Positions 1-6,852 of a DNA stretch of 52,386 nucleotides are shown piece after piece. Source of the stretch: Flammeovirgaceae bacterium BBD 1991-12 (GTDB lineage: Bacteria > Bacteroidota > Bacteroidia > Cytophagales > Cyclobacteriaceae); assembly GCA_001657315.1 (NCBI GenBank), contig LYSV01000028.1:34353-86738 (forward strand), in the 5' to 3' direction. The position numbers were made by a program, and so were the translations under genes. Numbering within the stretch: position 1 is the first letter of the stretch; every line of letters begins with the position of its first letter. The notes beneath the pieces were generated by a model. That model worked only from the letters and a program-made list of their open reading frames with translations. It had not been told where the DNA came from and ran no database searches.

Positions 1-297
1 ACCGGTATGGAAGAGCTGAATCACCCTATGATCTGGCAGGGCATGGGCATGGTGATCGGCGTTTATGGGCTGGGCTACTGGTGGGCCAGCTATGCACCAC
101 TCGTGCATTGGCCCATAGTGGCGGTGGGACTGTTGGGTAAGCTGTTTGGACCGATCGGTTATGTGATCAATTTTTCCAGTGGAGCCGCTCCGGCTGAATT
201 TGGCTATACGCTGATCACCAACGATCTCATCTGGTGGGTGCCTTTTGTACTTATACTCAGGACTGTTCATTTGAAGACCCAATGGAAGCTGTCGTGA
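1..297 (+). CDS. Small membrane protein, 5' end cut by window
   Basis: The frame is open to the window edge, so the first visible ATG (base 7) may be internal. The visible 96 residues are rich in Trp, Gly and Tyr and contain at least two hydrophobic stretches (about residues 10-50 and 70-85), so this is probably the C-terminal part of an integral membrane protein. The stop overlaps the start of the following DoxX-like gene by 16 bases, which suggests translational coupling in one operon. I do not recognise the family and assign no function. Confidence 0.5.
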   Translation, partial: TGMEELNHPMIWQGMGMVIGVYGLGYWWASYAPLVHWPIVAVGLLGKLFGPIGYVINFSSGAAPAEFGYTLITNDLIWWVPFVLILRTVHLKTQWKLS

Positions 298-662
298 AAA
301 AGATCAGTTTTTATGGGTTGGTCGTATTCTTTATTCTGGCAGGGCTCAACCATTTTATAGACCCTGAGTTTTATTACCCTCTGATACCCCCTTATTTTCC
401 ATTTCCCATATGGATAAATATAATAAGTGGCCTTCTGGAAATAGTACTTGGGACAGCTCTTTTGCTGAGTGGGTACAGAAGATACGCCTCCTATGGACTG
501 ATCATTTTATTGATCCTTTTTATACCTTCCCATGTCTATTTTATTCAGGTGGGAGGCTGTATAGATGGGGGGCTCTGTGTGCCTGTCTGGGTAGCCTGGG
601 GCAGGCTTATGGTCATTCACCCGTTGCTTTTGTGGTGGATATGGATAAACAGGAGACGTTGA
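282..662 (+). CDS. DoxX-like integral membrane protein
   Basis: The start is the ATG at 282, 16 bases inside the preceding gene; a longer reading from 234 only adds residues that overlap that gene. The 126-residue product has four hydrophobic segments, with the pattern LAGLNHFIDPEFY in the first helix region and a GLLEIVLG helix. This matches the general layout of DoxX/MauE-type quinone-associated membrane proteins. Family membership is inferred from size, helix count and the NHF motif. The substrate is unknown. The gene is probably co-transcribed with the truncated membrane gene before it. Confidence 0.6.
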   Translation: MEAVVKKISFYGLVVFFILAGLNHFIDPEFYYPLIPPYFPFPIWINIISGLLEIVLGTALLLSGYRRYASYGLIILLILFIPSHVYFIQVGGCIDGGLCVPVWVAWGRLMVIHPLLLWWIWINRRR

Positions 663-764
663 ATCCTAAAGAACTAACAAAGGGTAGCTGTGTAAGACTT
701 ATATGACCTGTTTTGCATGAATTCCTGATATAACCAGCTTACCCTTTTATCCTCTGTTGTCGGA

Positions 765-1472
765 TCAATTCAGGTGTACTGTATATTCGAGGATCTCCTG
801 TATAATGGACATGTCTCCGTTGCATGAAGGTACTGTTGCAGATGTTCCTTTGATCTTGTTACCATCCCATGCCAGACGGTCAAGGATGATGACTTTACGG
901 TTTTGCTCGATACGGTCAAATATTTGATCGTATACATCCGCATGGCCATCGACTTTCGCTGCCTTCGTGTGTAGCAGTTCCTCGCATGCGCTCAGGGCCA
1001 TAGTCATCTCATCGTCCAGGTCTTCCACACCTTTTATCTCCTTGTCTGTAGCAAGAATAGCTGCATCGCAGGCATAGAGTGCATTGATCGTCATGAATGA
1101 AAGCGATGCTGTACAGTTCATGATTATGTAATCATACTTCATGTTCAAAAGGTCGAGTGCTGTTTTGAGATAGATCTCGCGGTTGTCTGCCCAGGCCATC
1201 GAGATCTCTATCGCAGCCAGTCTGATGTCTGCAGGTGCAAGATCTACACCATCTGCTTCCACGATCACATCCTCCAGTTTTTCATCCCAGCTGAGTACAT
1301 CAGTCATGGTCTTCTTTAAATATTGCCCTCCCAGTGCATATGTAAGTTTTGCAAGAGGTTCCAGGTCAATCACCAATACTTTGTTGTTTCTTTTAGCCAA
1401 TGTTCTTGCAAAAGCTAAAGAGGTGTTAATTTTACCTGCCTTTTCCTGTGGATTTACTATCGCCAGCCTCAT
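765..1472 (-). CDS. ParA/MinD-like ATPase with degenerate P-loop
   Basis: The 235-residue protein has the ParA/MinD layout: N-terminal beta strand MRLAIVNP, a segment aligned to the deviant Walker A loop, VLVIDLEPLAKLTYALG (switch I-like, D at about residue 37), and YDYIIMNCTASLS in the Walker B/switch II position. The P-loop reads PQEKAGKINTS where the family has KGGVGKTT: the signature lysine and the two glycines are gone, while GK survives. ATP binding may be altered or lost. The gene stands alone with no parB beside it, so a role in chromosome or plasmid partition is not supported by context. Confidence 0.7.
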   Translation of the reverse strand: MRLAIVNPQEKAGKINTSLAFARTLAKRNNKVLVIDLEPLAKLTYALGGQYLKKTMTDVLSWDEKLEDVIVEADGVDLAPADIRLAAIEISMAWADNREIYLKTALDLLNMKYDYIIMNCTASLSFMTINALYACDAAILATDKEIKGVEDLDDEMTMALSACEELLHTKAAKVDGHADVYDQIFDRIEQNRKVIILDRLAWDGNKIKGTSATVPSCNGDMSIIQEILEYTVHLN

Positions 1473-1728
1473 ATCTTCAATATTTAAAAATTATTAACTT
1501 ATGCGAAGAAGCCACTATTTATATTGACTATCAATACAGCAATTGACGTAAATTTAAGCTCGCAAAATATGGTATATCCCCTAAGTTATAATACCGATGA
1601 ATCTTTGATTGTAACCGTTTTAGCCCCTTTTTACCATGTAGAACAGGCAGGCGTAGTTGTGTGCATCGAAAAAAATAAATGAATATTTTATAATAATTTG
1701 ATTACATTTTTGTAAATGATTTCGACTT

Positions 1729-2355
1729 ATGGATAAGACTCAGTACAGGGTAGAACGAGGATTCTCTGATCAGGAGCTTGTGATTGCGATAAAGTCAGGT
1801 AAAGACCTGGACAAAGCGTTGGATTTTATTTACAGAAATTATTTCAGAATGCTACAGACTATCATTCTCAATAACAGCGGCAACGAGGAAGACGCCCAGG
1901 ATATTATTCAGGAGGCACTGGTAGCTTTTCTGGATATGGTGCAGAATGACCGGTACCGTGCTGAGGCGAGCGTAAAATCCATGCTTTACACTGTAACGAG
2001 GAATCTTTGGTTGACTGAGTTGAGAAGAAGGGGAAGCGCTGAAAAACGGGATGTTTACTTTGGCGGCCAGAAGGATAACATTGAGAAGGATGTAACGGAC
2101 CAGATAGCTTACCGGGAAGGGCTGAAGCTGGTGGCCGAGGTTTTTGAGAGCCTCGGAGAAACATGCAAAAAGATATTGACTCTCTTTTATTTTGAGAATT
2201 ATTCTATGAAGGAAATACTGGAGGAGGTAAACTATGAGAATGAACAGGTACTAAGGAACAAAAAGTATAAGTGTCAGAAGGAGCTGATAAGGCAGGTAGA
2301 GGCCTCCCCCGTATTGTATAATAACCTTAAAAGTGCATTGGAACATGGAAGATAA
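1729..2355 (+). CDS. ECF-type RNA polymerase sigma factor (module 1)
   Basis: The 208 residues show sigma-70 region 2 (about residues 28-100: DFIYRNYFRML, EEDAQDIIQEAL, SVKSMLYTVTRNLW) and region 4 (about 140-195: CKKILTLFYFENYSMKEI, a helix-turn-helix). Regions 1 and 3 are missing, as is normal for ECF sigma factors. The 3' end overlaps the start of the TPR membrane protein gene by 11 bases, the usual arrangement of a sigma factor with its membrane regulator. It is a paralogue of the sigma factor at 5057. The stress signal is unknown. Confidence 0.9.
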   Translation: MDKTQYRVERGFSDQELVIAIKSGKDLDKALDFIYRNYFRMLQTIILNNSGNEEDAQDIIQEALVAFLDMVQNDRYRAEASVKSMLYTVTRNLWLTELRRRGSAEKRDVYFGGQKDNIEKDVTDQIAYREGLKLVAEVFESLGETCKKILTLFYFENYSMKEILEEVNYENEQVLRNKKYKCQKELIRQVEASPVLYNNLKSALEHGR

Positions 2356-3112
2356 CAGAGCATTTGAATATTACGGTCGGTTTGATGATTACCTGAAGGG
2401 GGAACTGGATGAAGAGGAAAGACAAAAGCTGGAGGAGGAATTATCTGCTGACAGTGAATTACAGCAGGAATTTGACCTCTTTAAAATGTCTGTTGATATA
2501 GTACACGTCTCTTCCATAAACAGGGCAGTAAAGGAGGCGCACGACAGGTTTTTGGATAGCAATCCGGGCTCAGGGACACAAAACAGCACATCAGTAGTTA
2601 CCTGGTCCCTCAGAATAGCTGCCGGATTGCTTGTGGTTATGGTCAGCTACGGACTGCTGCAATTTTCCTTTGTCAGCTCCACCGGACTGTACGAATCATT
2701 GTACACAGCCTGGCAGTTACCGGTAACCAGAGGAGCGCAGCTCACCTATACCCATCTGGATTCACTCTATCTTCATCACAATTATGACAAGGTGATCATG
2801 CAATATGAAAGCCTGGAAGAGAGGTCGCTGCGGGATTACTTCATAGCCGCCATGGCTGCCATGGAGCTTAATGATTATGAGAGGGCTATCAAGTTGTTCC
2901 AGTTACTTAAGCAGGAAAATGAAAAAACAGATACCCGACTTTTTGAGGATGAGACTGATTACTACATGGCATTGAGCCATTTGAAAAACGGTGATTACCA
3001 GCAGGCGCTCTTCATTTTTCAGAAGATACGGGAGGATCATTCTCATCTGTATAACACTGCTGTATCAGGCAGCACGATATTCAAGCTTCAGATCCTGCAG
3101 TGGAAGGAGTAA
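2345..3112 (+). CDS. TPR membrane protein, probable anti-sigma partner (module 1)
   Basis: The start is the ATG at 2345, inside the end of the sigma gene; the ATG at 2333 is less likely because it deepens the overlap. The 255-residue product has an acidic, helical cytoplasmic N-terminus with the FDDYLKGELDEEERQKLEEEL pattern (about residues 10-30) seen in zinc-less anti-sigma-like proteins, one transmembrane helix (about 85-105), and a C-terminal tail with TPR-like helices (YDKVIMQYESL, YERAIKLFQLL, YQQALFIFQKI). The overlap supports a sigma/anti-sigma pair. Inhibition of the sigma factor is inferred, not shown. Confidence 0.75.
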   Translation: MEDNRAFEYYGRFDDYLKGELDEEERQKLEEELSADSELQQEFDLFKMSVDIVHVSSINRAVKEAHDRFLDSNPGSGTQNSTSVVTWSLRIAAGLLVVMVSYGLLQFSFVSSTGLYESLYTAWQLPVTRGAQLTYTHLDSLYLHHNYDKVIMQYESLEERSLRDYFIAAMAAMELNDYERAIKLFQLLKQENEKTDTRLFEDETDYYMALSHLKNGDYQQALFIFQKIREDHSHLYNTAVSGSTIFKLQILQWKE

Positions 3113-3137
3113 ACTTTTGGATATTGGGTTATTGATC

Positions 3138-3173
3138 AGGCCTGCGATACTTCCCTGGTATTGCAGGCCTTTT
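3138..3173 (+). terminator. Rho-independent terminator after sigma module 1
   Basis: An AGGCCTGC...GCAGGCCT stem, extended by ATAC/GTAT with one G-T mismatch, encloses a short loop and is followed by TTTTC. It lies 25 bases after the TPR membrane protein stop and should end the first sigma operon. Confidence 0.8.
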
Positions 3174-3267
3174 CAATGCCGGAGTTCTCAGTATTATTGA
3201 GATCCTACATCATTCGGAAAATCAGGTTTACGTATATTGCATCCGAATTTCATCCACAGATACAGAA

Positions 3268-3726
3268 ATGATCACGATCTATACCGATGGAGCGGCAAAA
3301 GGAAACCCCGGACCGGGAGGATACGGAGTAGTGTTGAAGGCTATGGTCAATGGAAAACTGTTCAGAAAAGAGCTTTCTGAGGGTTTCAGAACTACTACCA
3401 ATAACAGAATGGAACTGCTGGCAGTGATCAGAGGTCTGGAAGCCCTGAAAAATCATGGCTCTCAGGTAGTGATCTATTCGGATTCCAAATATGTAGTGGA
3501 TGCGGTGGAAAAAGGCTGGATCTGGAATTGGGAGAAGAAGGGATTTAAGAATAAGGCGAATGTAGATCTTTGGCAGCGTTTTATTCCTTTATTCAAACAG
3601 CACAAGGTCAGGTTTCAGTGGGTAAAAGGCCATGCTGGCATCCCTGAAAATGAACGTTGTGATCAACTGGCCGTAGCCGCTGCGGAAGGCCCGGATCTCA
3701 GGCCTGATGAGGGGTATAACGGCTGA
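3268..3726 (+). CDS. rnhA: Ribonuclease HI
   Basis: This enzyme cleaves the RNA strand of RNA-DNA hybrids in the cytoplasm (primer removal, R-loop control). The 152-residue length is standard. The catalytic carboxylates are all present: D7 in IYTDGAAKGNPG, E49 in TTNNRMEL, D72 in IYSDSKYV and D132 in NERCDQLA; the basic protrusion WIWNWEKKGFKNK and VKGHAG loop are also present. It is a single gene between the first sigma module and a long non-coding stretch, so it is probably transcribed alone. Confidence 0.96.
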   Translation: MITIYTDGAAKGNPGPGGYGVVLKAMVNGKLFRKELSEGFRTTTNNRMELLAVIRGLEALKNHGSQVVIYSDSKYVVDAVEKGWIWNWEKKGFKNKANVDLWQRFIPLFKQHKVRFQWVKGHAGIPENERCDQLAVAAAEGPDLRPDEGYNG

Positions 3727-4461
3727 CCTGTTTTCCACACAGTCCTTACCGGGGTTCTCTCTAAACGACACTGTTTGTCATCACTGAACTGATTTCTGGC
3801 TGGAGCGCAGATCTTACTGACCACAAAACCCATTACCTGATCCTACTGCACCTTTTACTCTTCAAATATCTTCACAATGGTCTGACCTGGAATATGGTTC
3901 AGCTCATCCTGATCGGGTATAGATAAGAAACACAAAATCGGGTTATATCATATTTTTTAAAAAATTATTTTTATTTTCTGGGTTACCCCGATCCGGTCGG
4001 GTCACTAATAGGCACGAATCAACAAATATCGGTATGCCAATTCTTTTTTAAAAATAAGAATATACGCGGATCGGAAAGGATGTTTTGACCGGGTGTAGAC
4101 ACCAGGTAGATCACCATCCGTTTCTGAATAATCCCGGAGTAACTTCCTTTGCCAATTATAACAGGGGCAACGGATTAACCGGGCTTCAACGTATGGGTTG
4201 TTGGCTTTACAACGTTATATGCCATCCTGGCCATTGAGGTCAATACCTAATGGTCAGGTATGGCTATTTTAATGACATGGACAGTTAAACCTATGAGGAT
4301 ACTGCCCTTATTACCTGGTTTGTACATTGAGTTCAACCGGATGTATGTATTCACCGCCCGGGTAATGTCCGTAAAGTATTAACGAAGTAGGAGGCGCCTC
4401 TTTTACCATAGTTGCATTCCCGGCTAGTTGATCAATTGTGAAACCTTAAAAACTGTATATC
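3727..4461. other. 735-bp gene-free stretch
   Basis: No convincing reading frame on either strand. It contains an AT-rich tract near 3950-3980, a short CCCGA/TCGGG stem-loop at 3987-4001, and a long imperfect hairpin at 4221-4264 listed separately. It may carry regulatory RNA or decayed sequence; nothing specific can be called. Confidence 0.5.
4221..4264. repeat. Long imperfect inverted repeat
   Basis: The left arm GCCATCCTGGCCATTGAGGT pairs with the right arm ACCTAATGGTCAGGTATGGC around a four-base loop, with only two single-base bulges and a wobble over about 20 bp. It lies about 200 bp before the gene at 4462. There is no strong T tract after it, so it is more likely a structured leader or a palindromic repeat than a simple terminator. 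Confidence 0.55.
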
Positions 4462-4743
4462 ATGAACGAAAACGAAAATTCCAACCGCTATGATGAAGAT
4501 GTCCCGCTAACCTTCATTGAAGGCCGACTTGATAGTGCTTCTCAGGGGCAGGAAGGCAGCTCTTCCAAAAAAAATATGTCTTTTAAATACACGGGCAAGC
4601 GATCTCTGGCTATGAGGGGACTGGTATCCGGAAAAAAATACTACTTTAATAAACCCGGCAAGGTAATAGAAATTGATCACCGGGATCTGGTATTTTTTGA
4701 AGGAGTTCCCAATCTGGAAAAGCTGGACTCGTCTATGAGCTAA
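4462..4743 (+). CDS. Hypothetical 93-residue soluble protein
   Basis: I do not recognise this with confidence. The N-terminal 40 residues are polar and probably disordered (Asn, Ser, Glu, Gln rich). The C-terminal half forms beta-like strands: AMRGLVSGKKYYFNKPGKV, then EIDHRDLVFFEGVPNLEKL. That second half resembles small phage or structural proteins that end in a VPNL motif, but the similarity is weak. The ATG at 4462 is the only good start. It sits between the two sigma modules in the same orientation, more than 300 bp from each. Confidence 0.55.
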   Translation: MNENENSNRYDEDVPLTFIEGRLDSASQGQEGSSSKKNMSFKYTGKRSLAMRGLVSGKKYYFNKPGKVIEIDHRDLVFFEGVPNLEKLDSSMS

Positions 4744-4932
4744 CAGGGTATTCAGGCTTTTATTTTTGGAAATGCGCCCAAAGTAACAAATAGAGGTTGC
4801 ATTTAGGATTTGCAATATATTTTTTTAAATATTGCTTTTCGTAAACTGGTCTATAGTTGTGGCAATACAGGAACTGAGCAATGATCATTTGATGTGTAGC
4901 CATAATTAAAAATTGTATTTCACTACATATTT

Positions 4933-4960
4933 CCCGGAAGGACACAGGTGTCCTTCCGGG
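4933..4960. repeat. 28-bp near-perfect palindrome
   Basis: CCCGGAAGGACAC and its exact reverse complement GTGTCCTTCCGGG are separated by two bases. There is no T tract on either side. It lies about 95 bp before the second ECF sigma gene in a 313-bp non-coding gap (4744-5056). It could be an operator, a processed RNA hairpin or a terminator remnant for the gene at 4462. Confidence 0.6.
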
Positions 4961-5056
4961 CAACTGCTATTCCACACCAAACCGATCATTGGATGAAATA
5001 AATAATCAGAAGCAGGGGTTACAATATTCTGAATAAAACATTAAAGTTATTCTTTG

Positions 5057-5611
5057 ATGAATGAAGACGCAGCGGCTGAGATCTCAGGTGTCAGCATGTA
5101 CGGCAGCATAGAGGCTGTCTACAGGGATTTTAGAGAGGAGTTTATACAATGGATGTACAAGACATACTCTTGTCCAAAGGAAGAGGCAGTTGAAATATAC
5201 CAGGTGGCAATAGTGATTGTGTATGAAAACCTTATTTCAGGTAAGATCAGGGAATTAAAAAGTAGTATAAAAACCTATTTATTCGGAGTGGGGAAAAACA
5301 AATATATGGAACGGAGAAGGGAAAGCCAGAGGTTCATCCATGAGTGGGATTTTAACCTCGAGGAGGATGAGTATGAAAGGAAGGAGCTTTCCGAAGAAAG
5401 AGAGCAGGAGGTGAATAAGGTTATGAGTTGTCTTGGTGAACTGGGAGAAAAATGTAAGGAAATCCTTCAAATGTACTACTACCAGAACTTGTCCATGGAA
5501 GAGATCGCCGTCGCACTGGACTATAAAAACGCAGACACCGTCAAAAATCTGAAATACAAGTGTATGAATCGGCTAAGAAGTATGTTTAAAGCAAAATATG
5601 GAGGGAGATAA
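5057..5611 (+). CDS. ECF-type RNA polymerase sigma factor (module 2)
   Basis: The start is the ATG at 5057; the codon before it is TTG and only adds one residue. The 184-residue protein has sigma region 2 (about residues 20-95, EEFIQWMYKTYSC, EAVEIYQVAIVIVYENL, SIKTYLFGVGKNKYMERRR) and region 4 (about 125-175, LGEKCKEILQMYYYQNLSMEEIAVAL). It is a paralogue of the sigma factor at 1729: region 4 and the following KNLKYKCMNRL stretch match the counterpart. It is followed directly by its own TPR membrane protein. Confidence 0.9.
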   Translation: MNEDAAAEISGVSMYGSIEAVYRDFREEFIQWMYKTYSCPKEEAVEIYQVAIVIVYENLISGKIRELKSSIKTYLFGVGKNKYMERRRESQRFIHEWDFNLEEDEYERKELSEEREQEVNKVMSCLGELGEKCKEILQMYYYQNLSMEEIAVALDYKNADTVKNLKYKCMNRLRSMFKAKYGGR

Positions 5612-5618
5612 ACGAGGA

Positions 5619-6386
5619 ATGGAGCAGGAAGAAAAAGATATGGAATTGGTCAGTGATTATCTGTATCATCGCTTGGGAGATGAAGAAAGACTGGCTTTTG
5701 AGGCCAGAATGGCTGTGGATGAGGAGTTCAGATCGTTTTATGAGGAGATCAGACTGATGATCAGGGGTATAGGAAGTTATGGCCGCAGGGAAAATCTCAG
5801 GAAAGTAGAGCTGCTTGAGTCTGAGCTTTCGGCCGGAGCACCTGCACGGGTACGTTCGTTGAAATCTGCCAAACGATATTACTGGCTGGCGGCGGCAGCT
5901 GTGGCTGTGATAGCTGTCAGCTCCGTTTTACTTACCGGCCCCGGGCAGCCGGATACTCAGTCATTATTCGAAAACTATTACGAACCCTATCCCAACGTAT
6001 TTGAGCCTACCAGGCGTGGCGAACCCACTGAGAGTGAAGTTTCCAGGAGAAAAAAGGCTTTTATTGCCTATGATAATGCAAGGTATGGTGAAGCGGCTCA
6101 ACTTTTTGAGGGCCTGATAGTTGACTCTGACAAAATAAACCAGGATATTGTATCGCTGTACCTGGGCAATTGCTATATAGAGCTCGGAAGAACGGCGGAC
6201 GCCATTGATATTTTTGAAAAAATAGAGAAGGAGAGTGTGATGCGTGATCAGGCTCATTGGTACCTCGCAATGGCATGGATAAAAGAGGGGCAAATAGATA
6301 AGGCCAGGAAGGTGCTGGAAGAGCTGGAGAAGTCAGGAGGTAGTTATTCGGAGAAGTCGGGTGAGATATTGAATAAAATTAACTAG
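5619..6386 (+). CDS. TPR membrane protein, probable anti-sigma partner (module 2)
   Basis: ATG at 5619 is preferred because GGAGG lies upstream at 5600-5604; the ATG at 5598 inside the sigma gene has no such signal. The 255-residue product has an acidic cytoplasmic helix region (VSDYLYHRLGDEERLAFEARM), one transmembrane helix (about residues 85-103, YYWLAAAAVAVIAVSSVLL), then TPR-like helices (ARYGEAAQLFEGLI, GRTADAIDIFEKI, GQIDKARKVLEEL). The architecture and length match the module 1 partner, so the two modules are duplicates. Its proposed role is to hold the sigma factor at the membrane. Confidence 0.75.
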   Translation: MEQEEKDMELVSDYLYHRLGDEERLAFEARMAVDEEFRSFYEEIRLMIRGIGSYGRRENLRKVELLESELSAGAPARVRSLKSAKRYYWLAAAAVAVIAVSSVLLTGPGQPDTQSLFENYYEPYPNVFEPTRRGEPTESEVSRRKKAFIAYDNARYGEAAQLFEGLIVDSDKINQDIVSLYLGNCYIELGRTADAIDIFEKIEKESVMRDQAHWYLAMAWIKEGQIDKARKVLEELEKSGGSYSEKSGEILNKIN

Positions 6387-6409
6387 TATAAATCTAAAAC
6401 ACCAAGAAA

Positions 6410-6619
6410 ATGTCGAGTACGAATTCAGGCGATGGACCTGTCCACAAAGATTTACCCCCACTTCAAAATACAGATGAAAATGATGAATCGTCAGGAATGA
6501 TGGTCAGGTCTGCAGATTGGATAGCAGAAGGCTTTGCGGACACTGTCAGACAAGAATCCGAAGAAATGCAGAAGTCAGAGAGGAGGCATGAACAGAAATC
6601 AAATGAGAATTTCAGCTAA
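6410..6619 (+). CDS. Small polar protein with shared N-terminal tag (paralogue 1)
   Basis: This 69-residue, highly hydrophilic, Glu/Ser-rich protein starts 23 bases after the TPR membrane protein and is probably the third gene of the second sigma operon. Its first 18 residues (MSSTNSGDGPVHKDLPPL) match the first 18 of the next tiny protein (MTNTNSDDGPIHKDIPPL) at 13 positions, with conservative changes among the rest, while the remainders of the two proteins are unrelated. It has no transmembrane segment. I do not recognise a family. The shared tag suggests a common binding partner or a common processing site. Confidence 0.6.
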   Translation: MSSTNSGDGPVHKDLPPLQNTDENDESSGMMVRSADWIAEGFADTVRQESEEMQKSERRHEQKSNENFS

Positions 6620-6646
6620 AAATTTAATAAGTTAAATCCTTGAAAA

Positions 6647-6814
6647 ATGACAAATACGAATTCGGACGATGGGCCTATTCACAAAGATATACCTCCATTA
6701 CTTGCATCCATCAATAAATCGCAAAAGATGATAGCCTATTCTACAGCTACCCTGGCAGTGAGCGGTGCGATATACGTTATATTTCAACTATTCATTTGTG
6801 GTTGTGGCGGCTGA
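6647..6814 (+). CDS. Small membrane protein with shared N-terminal tag (paralogue 2)
   Basis: A 55-residue protein read from the ATG at 6647, 27 bases after the previous small gene. It opens with the NSDDGPIHKDIPPL tag shared with that gene. It then has a linker (LASINKSQKM) and one hydrophobic helix (about residues 29-49, IAYSTATLAVSGAIYVIFQLF), ending in ICGCGG. One soluble and one membrane-anchored protein with the same head, encoded in tandem beside a CHAT protease-like gene, is an unusual arrangement. The coding call rests on the tag match and operon position. Confidence 0.6.
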   Translation: MTNTNSDDGPIHKDIPPLLASINKSQKMIAYSTATLAVSGAIYVIFQLFICGCGG

Positions 6815-6852
6815 AGGGATATGTCTTTAGGGGTACCAGGCGTAAGCGTAAG

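Noticed and set aside
410-706. 98-residue frame overlapping the DoxX-like gene
   Set aside because: Out-of-phase shadow of a clear membrane-protein gene.
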